The position numbers and the translations under genes were made by a program. DNA of 64,000 nucleotides. It comes from Neorhizobium sp. GTDB lineage: Bacteria; Pseudomonadota; Alphaproteobacteria; Rhizobiales; Rhizobiaceae. Location of the stretch: contig JAPWKC010000003.1 in NCBI GenBank assembly GCA_028283725.1, forward strand, positions 806,001-870,000, in the 5' to 3' direction. The notes under the pieces were generated by a model. The model worked only from the letters and a program-made list of their open reading frames with translations. It was not told the DNA's origin and did no database searches. Each line of letters starts with the position of its first letter. Position 1 is the stretch's first letter. Positions 60,990 through 64,000 of this stretch are shown here, in pieces.

Positions 60990-61744
60990 TTCCTGAGGTC
61001 GCGCAGCAGGGTGCGGTATCGCTGCTGCGCGCCGCGCAGGTGCGTGCGCATGGCAAGCCGGGCGCCTTCCTCGTCGCCGGCGGAGATCGCCACGACGATT
61101 GCCTTATGCTCGGCATCGAGCATGTCGATATAGGCCGCCTGATCGGTGTCTGCGCCATCGGGGTGGAGCGCGGCGCGCGGGATGACATTCTTGCCGATCA
61201 TTGCGAGAAATTCGCGGAAACGCGGATTGTTGGTGGCTTCGGCGATGGCAAGATGGAGGGCAAAATCCGCCTCGCTCGTCGGCTTGCCGGCCTCAAGACA
61301 GGCATGGATGGCGTAGTGGGCGTCGAAAATCGCCTCTTCCTGTGCGGGAGAACGGCGAAGTGCGGCAAGGCCGGCTGCCTCCACCTCAACTGCGGCGCGA
61401 AGTTCGAGCAGCTCGATCATCGACGAGACGCGGGCGAGATCGACATTCTTCAGAGACAGGCTCGATGGCTGATGCTGGGCCAACGGTTGCAGCACGAAGA
61501 CGCCGGCCCCCTGTCTTGCCTCGACGAGCCGGTCGGCCCTGAGGGCCGCGATCGCCTCGCGTACCACGGTGCGGCTGACGCCATGGGCCTCGGTCAGTTG
61601 CGCCTCGCTCGGAAGGCGGGAACCGGGCGGAAACTGGCCGGCCGCAATCGCCTGGCGCAAGGTCTCGCTCAGTTGCGCGACAAGCGTTCCGGCGGCCTTG
61701 CCGGTCTCGGATCGGCCTCCCACGACCTTGCCTTCGATGTTCAT
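60983..61744 (-). CDS. GntR-family (FadR/FCD) transcriptional regulator
   Basis: This 253-residue paralogue of the regulator at 15822-16631 has a winged helix (LRQAIAAGQFPPGSRLPSEAQLTEAHGVSRTVVREAIAALRADRLVEARQG) and an FCD domain (EADFALHLAIAEATNNPRF; DAEHKAIVVAI). It has the same position relative to kdgD as its paralogue, about 80 bases upstream and in the same direction. It probably represses the kdgD-gci-gli operon and responds to a sugar acid. Conserved recognition-helix residues (VSRTV.REAIA.LRAD) suggest both regulators read a similar operator. GGGAGTG precedes the ATG. Confidence 0.88.
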
Positions 61745-61984
61745 CTGTTCACTCCCTGCGGATGCACATTTCCCCTTCGCGGGTCGGGCATCGCGTTCTT
61801 ATGTCATGACCCGCACCTGATCCGGTGAAGCTTTTTCAAGATGTATGATAACCGAAAGAGCGGCCTTGCCGCAATACGTGCCGCAAGGCGACGCGGACGC
61901 AGGCCATAGGACGGGTTTTCCTTTGTCTGAGCCAGAATCGGCCCTAGATAAAGCACAGTGGAAAAATGGTATTCGGGAGGGCAT

Positions 61985-62659
61985 GTGCGCAGAGGTCTTT
62001 TAACGGTGCTGGCGGCTTTGAGCGCTATAGCCTGCATCTCGTGCGCATATGCGCAGGGCGTGCCGGACGGGCTCTCCGGAAATGCGAGGGGTGCGCAGTC
62101 GGCACAGGGATCAATGGCGCAGGCGCCCTGGGCGCCCACCGAACAGGTGAAGACCTATCCGATCACCGGCAAATCCGGGATCGAACTCTATTCGTCGGTC
62201 GGCGAGCACGGGCCGGAAGTCGGCCGGCATGTGCGGGCGATCGGCCATACGAATTTCAAGCTCACCTGGACGCGGCGCTACGATCCACAGCCGGATGGCG
62301 CCTGCGTTCTGTCTGTGGCACGGCCGCGGCTGATCATCACCTATACGCTGCCGCGTCCGTCCAGGCCGCTGGCGCCCGAGCTCGATGCCAGGTGGAAGCC
62401 GTTCATATCAGGCGTGCGCCTGCATGAAGAGCAGCACGGCAAGATGATCGTTTCCATGGTGAAGGCGATCGAGGCCTATAGTCTCGGGCTGAAGGCCGAG
62501 AACGATCCCAAATGCGCCAAGATCCGAACCGTGCTGACGGCGAAGCTCGGCGAGTTGTCGCGCGCCCAGCAGCAGCAGAGCCGCGATTTCGACAAGGTCG
62601 AACTCAGCCCCGGCGGCAATGTGCATCAGCTCATCCTGAAACTGGTGAACGAGCGTTGA
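61985..62659 (+). CDS. DUF922 secreted protein with HEEQH metal-site motif
   Basis: This 224-residue exported protein has a Sec signal peptide of about 26 residues ending at AYAQG. The DUF922 domain follows, with TNFKLTWTRRYDPQPDGACVLSVARPRLIITYTLPR and the conserved VRLHEEQHGKM, an HxxxH metal-binding pattern expected of a zinc-dependent protease. A Gln-rich helix precedes the C-terminus. The GTG at 61985 is chosen because GGGAGGG lies just upstream and the signal peptide begins there; the frame opens slightly earlier. Proteolytic activity is not shown for most members. Confidence 0.8.
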   Translation: MRRGLLTVLAALSAIACISCAYAQGVPDGLSGNARGAQSAQGSMAQAPWAPTEQVKTYPITGKSGIELYSSVGEHGPEVGRHVRAIGHTNFKLTWTRRYDPQPDGACVLSVARPRLIITYTLPRPSRPLAPELDARWKPFISGVRLHEEQHGKMIVSMVKAIEAYSLGLKAENDPKCAKIRTVLTAKLGELSRAQQQQSRDFDKVELSPGGNVHQLILKLVNER

Positions 62660-62755
62660 TCACAGGGGCATGACGGCTATAGTCGGGCCGGGAGTTCTCC
62701 CGCCCGCCCGCCACCTCTCGATCATTCCCGTTTCCATATTCATGAAGGCCCTGCC

Positions 62756-63904
62756 ATGACGCATGCATTTTCCGCCGCCGATATCGACGACAAGGCGATC
62801 CTCGAAGAGCTCAAGCAATGGGTGATGATCGAAACGCCCTCGCGCGACGTGGCCGCGGTCAACCTGTTGGCGGATCGGGTCGAGGCCTCTGCGAAGAGTG
62901 CGGGTCTTGAGGTCGAGCGCCTTGAAGGAACGCTCGGTTTCGGCGACATTCTGTCGGTGCGGTCGCCGAAGGCGGAAGGTACGAACCTCAAATCGGTGCT
63001 GATCCTGGCGCATCTCGACACGGTTCATGCCGTCGGGGTGATCGGCAAGGAACTGCCGTTGCGTCAGGATGGCGACAAGCTTTTCGGACCCGGCGTCTAC
63101 GATATGAAATCCGGCGCGCTGATGGCGCTTGAAGCGATGAAGCTTGCCGTTGCGCGCGGCACGAAAATGCCGATCGAGCTGATTTTCGTGCCCGACGAGG
63201 AAATGGGCAGTCTCTCGTCGCGCAACTTCATGGAAGAGCGCGCGGTGGAGGCCGATTATACGCTGGTGGTGGAACCGGCGCGCGATGGCGGCAAGATCGT
63301 CGTCGCCCGCAAGGGTGTGGCGGTCTATGACGTTGTGGTCCGGGGGCGTGCCTCGCATGCCGGTGCCCGCCCGCAGGACGGCCGCAGCGCGATCCGCGCC
63401 GCGGCACGGCTGGTGCTGGAACTGGAGGCGCTGAACGACGTGGAGCGCGGGATCACCGTCACCGTCGGGACCATCCAGGGCGGTACGGGCCGCAACACGG
63501 TGCCGGCCGAATGCAGGCTGCAGGTCGATGTGCGGCTTCCCGATCCGGAAACGGCGAGGGAAGTGATCGAAAAGATCGAGGCCATGGTTCCGGTCGACCC
63601 GGACATTACCTTCGAGATCACCGGGCAGCTCAACCGCCCGCCCTTTTCGCAATCGGAAGATGGCGTGCGTCTGTTTGCGGCCGCGGCCGGCATCGCCGCC
63701 GATCTCGGTATCGCATTGGAGGGGGTATCGACGGGCGGCGGATCGGACGGCAATTTCACCGCCGCAATGGGTGTCCCGACGCTCGACGGTCTCGGCGCAG
63801 ATGGGGCGGGCGCCCATACGTTCAACGAATATATCTTCGTTTCGACGATTGCGCCGCGCACGGCGCTGCTTGCCAATCTGATGCTGTCGCTCGAACCGCG
63901 CTGA
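62756..63904 (+). CDS. M20-family metallopeptidase, glutamate carboxypeptidase-like
   Basis: This 382-residue cytoplasmic M20A peptidase of the carboxypeptidase G2 group has the metal ligand His/Asp in LILAHLDTVHA and the bridging Asp in GPGVYDMKSGAL. The catalytic Glu pair is in FVPDEEMGS, a dimerisation-domain His is in RASHAGARPQDG, and the terminal His is in AGAHTFNEY. GGGSDGNF is a family segment. It probably removes C-terminal Glu or similar residues from small conjugates; the substrate is not evident. No signal peptide is seen. The start ATG follows GAAGG at about 12 bases. Confidence 0.88.
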   Translation: MTHAFSAADIDDKAILEELKQWVMIETPSRDVAAVNLLADRVEASAKSAGLEVERLEGTLGFGDILSVRSPKAEGTNLKSVLILAHLDTVHAVGVIGKELPLRQDGDKLFGPGVYDMKSGALMALEAMKLAVARGTKMPIELIFVPDEEMGSLSSRNFMEERAVEADYTLVVEPARDGGKIVVARKGVAVYDVVVRGRASHAGARPQDGRSAIRAAARLVLELEALNDVERGITVTVGTIQGGTGRNTVPAECRLQVDVRLPDPETAREVIEKIEAMVPVDPDITFEITGQLNRPPFSQSEDGVRLFAAAAGIAADLGIALEGVSTGGGSDGNFTAAMGVPTLDGLGADGAGAHTFNEYIFVSTIAPRTALLANLMLSLEPR

Positions 63905-63944
63905 CGGCGCTTCGTCTCATACCGATGTGTGGCGGCCTGCCTTT

Positions 63945-64000
63945 TCAGGCGGTCGCCGGCACTTTTTCGGCGGCCGCCTGCCGCCGTTCCCACAGGACGA
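63945..64000 (-). CDS. 3' end of a truncated gene at window edge
   Basis: One minus-strand frame reading in from the edge ends with LWERRQAAAEKVPATA and a TGA at 63947-63945. The sequence looks like an ordinary charged C-terminal tail, for instance of a membrane transporter. Too little is present to identify it. Confidence 0.35.
   Translation of the reverse strand, partial: VLWERRQAAAEKVPATA

Noticed and set aside
63325..63993. Minus-strand frame of 222 codons over the end of the M20 peptidase gene
   Set aside because: It runs opposite a well-supported gene and has a Ser/Arg/Pro-biased composition; a different minus frame gives a more natural C-terminal tail at the window edge.

Overview
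The window is chromosomal DNA of an alphaproteobacterium, almost certainly Rhizobiaceae (Rhizobium/Agrobacterium group). The evidence is high GC content, long antisense shadow frames, a fructose frcR-frcBCAK locus, a galactarolactone cycloisomerase/isomerase pair closely resembling those I know from Agrobacterium, a bacteriophytochrome with the dimensions of Agp1 (745 aa, kinase His528), and FNR/FixK-type TTGAT-N4-ATCAA boxes. No phage, insertion sequence, CRISPR array or rRNA was seen.

Layout. 0-4.3 kb: a YjbQ-family protein, a small secreted protein, tRNA-Ile(CAU), a SIMPL-domain protein carrying a 15-bp tandem repeat, and an unknown membrane protein on the minus strand. 4.4-9.2 kb: a complete branched-chain-amino-acid-type ABC importer operon (SBP, LivH, LivM, LivG, LivF). 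9.6-14.8 kb: an RND efflux operon (adaptor, pump, TetR regulator last) with a readable promoter, a palindromic operator and an FNR-like box, closed by a terminator. 14.8-25.7 kb: sugar-acid locus 1, with kdgD and a GntR regulator, divergent uronate dehydrogenase plus an enolase-superfamily enzyme, then an opposing dipeptide-type ABC transporter operon (one ATPase frameshifted) and an alpha/beta-hydrolase. 25.9-30.2 kb: cyoABCD ubiquinol oxidase behind an FNR-like box. 30.2-36.7 kb: a siderophore-use cassette (ferric-siderophore reductase, ABC exporter, AraC regulator, TonB-dependent receptor). 36.8-42.2 kb: tRNA-Ser(GCU), 1-Cys peroxiredoxin, a secreted Gly/Ser-rich protein, a NarL/NarX-type two-component pair and a PAP2 phosphatase. 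42.2-47.4 kb: frcR divergent from frcBCAK. 47.5-56.3 kb: a stress and light-sensing block: cyclopropane-fatty-acid synthase divergent from an ECF sigma/ChrR pair, a DUF2177 protein, a bacteriophytochrome with its response regulator, a REC-HWE kinase, another receiver protein and a DnaJ-type chaperone. 56.5-64 kb: peptidase T, sugar-acid locus 2 (gntR-kdgD-gci-gli), a DUF922 protein, an M20 peptidase and the tail of one more gene.

How it fits together. Loci 1 and 2, about 40 kb apart, share a GntR-kdgD module and together encode the oxidative uronate route: Udh makes the aldaro-1,5-lactone, Gli isomerises it, Gci opens it to 5-dehydro-4-deoxyglucarate, and KdgD converts that to 2-oxoglutarate semialdehyde. 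Related palindromes (best form CTTGTAATAYAWG) lie on the promoters of udh and the ABC transporter operon, with a good match at kdgD2 and a weaker one at kdgD1. This suggests that one or both GntR proteins control a single regulon that includes the transporter. The final semialdehyde dehydrogenase is not in the window. Start codons were chosen from ribosome-binding sites and family N-termini; alternatives are given where uncertain.
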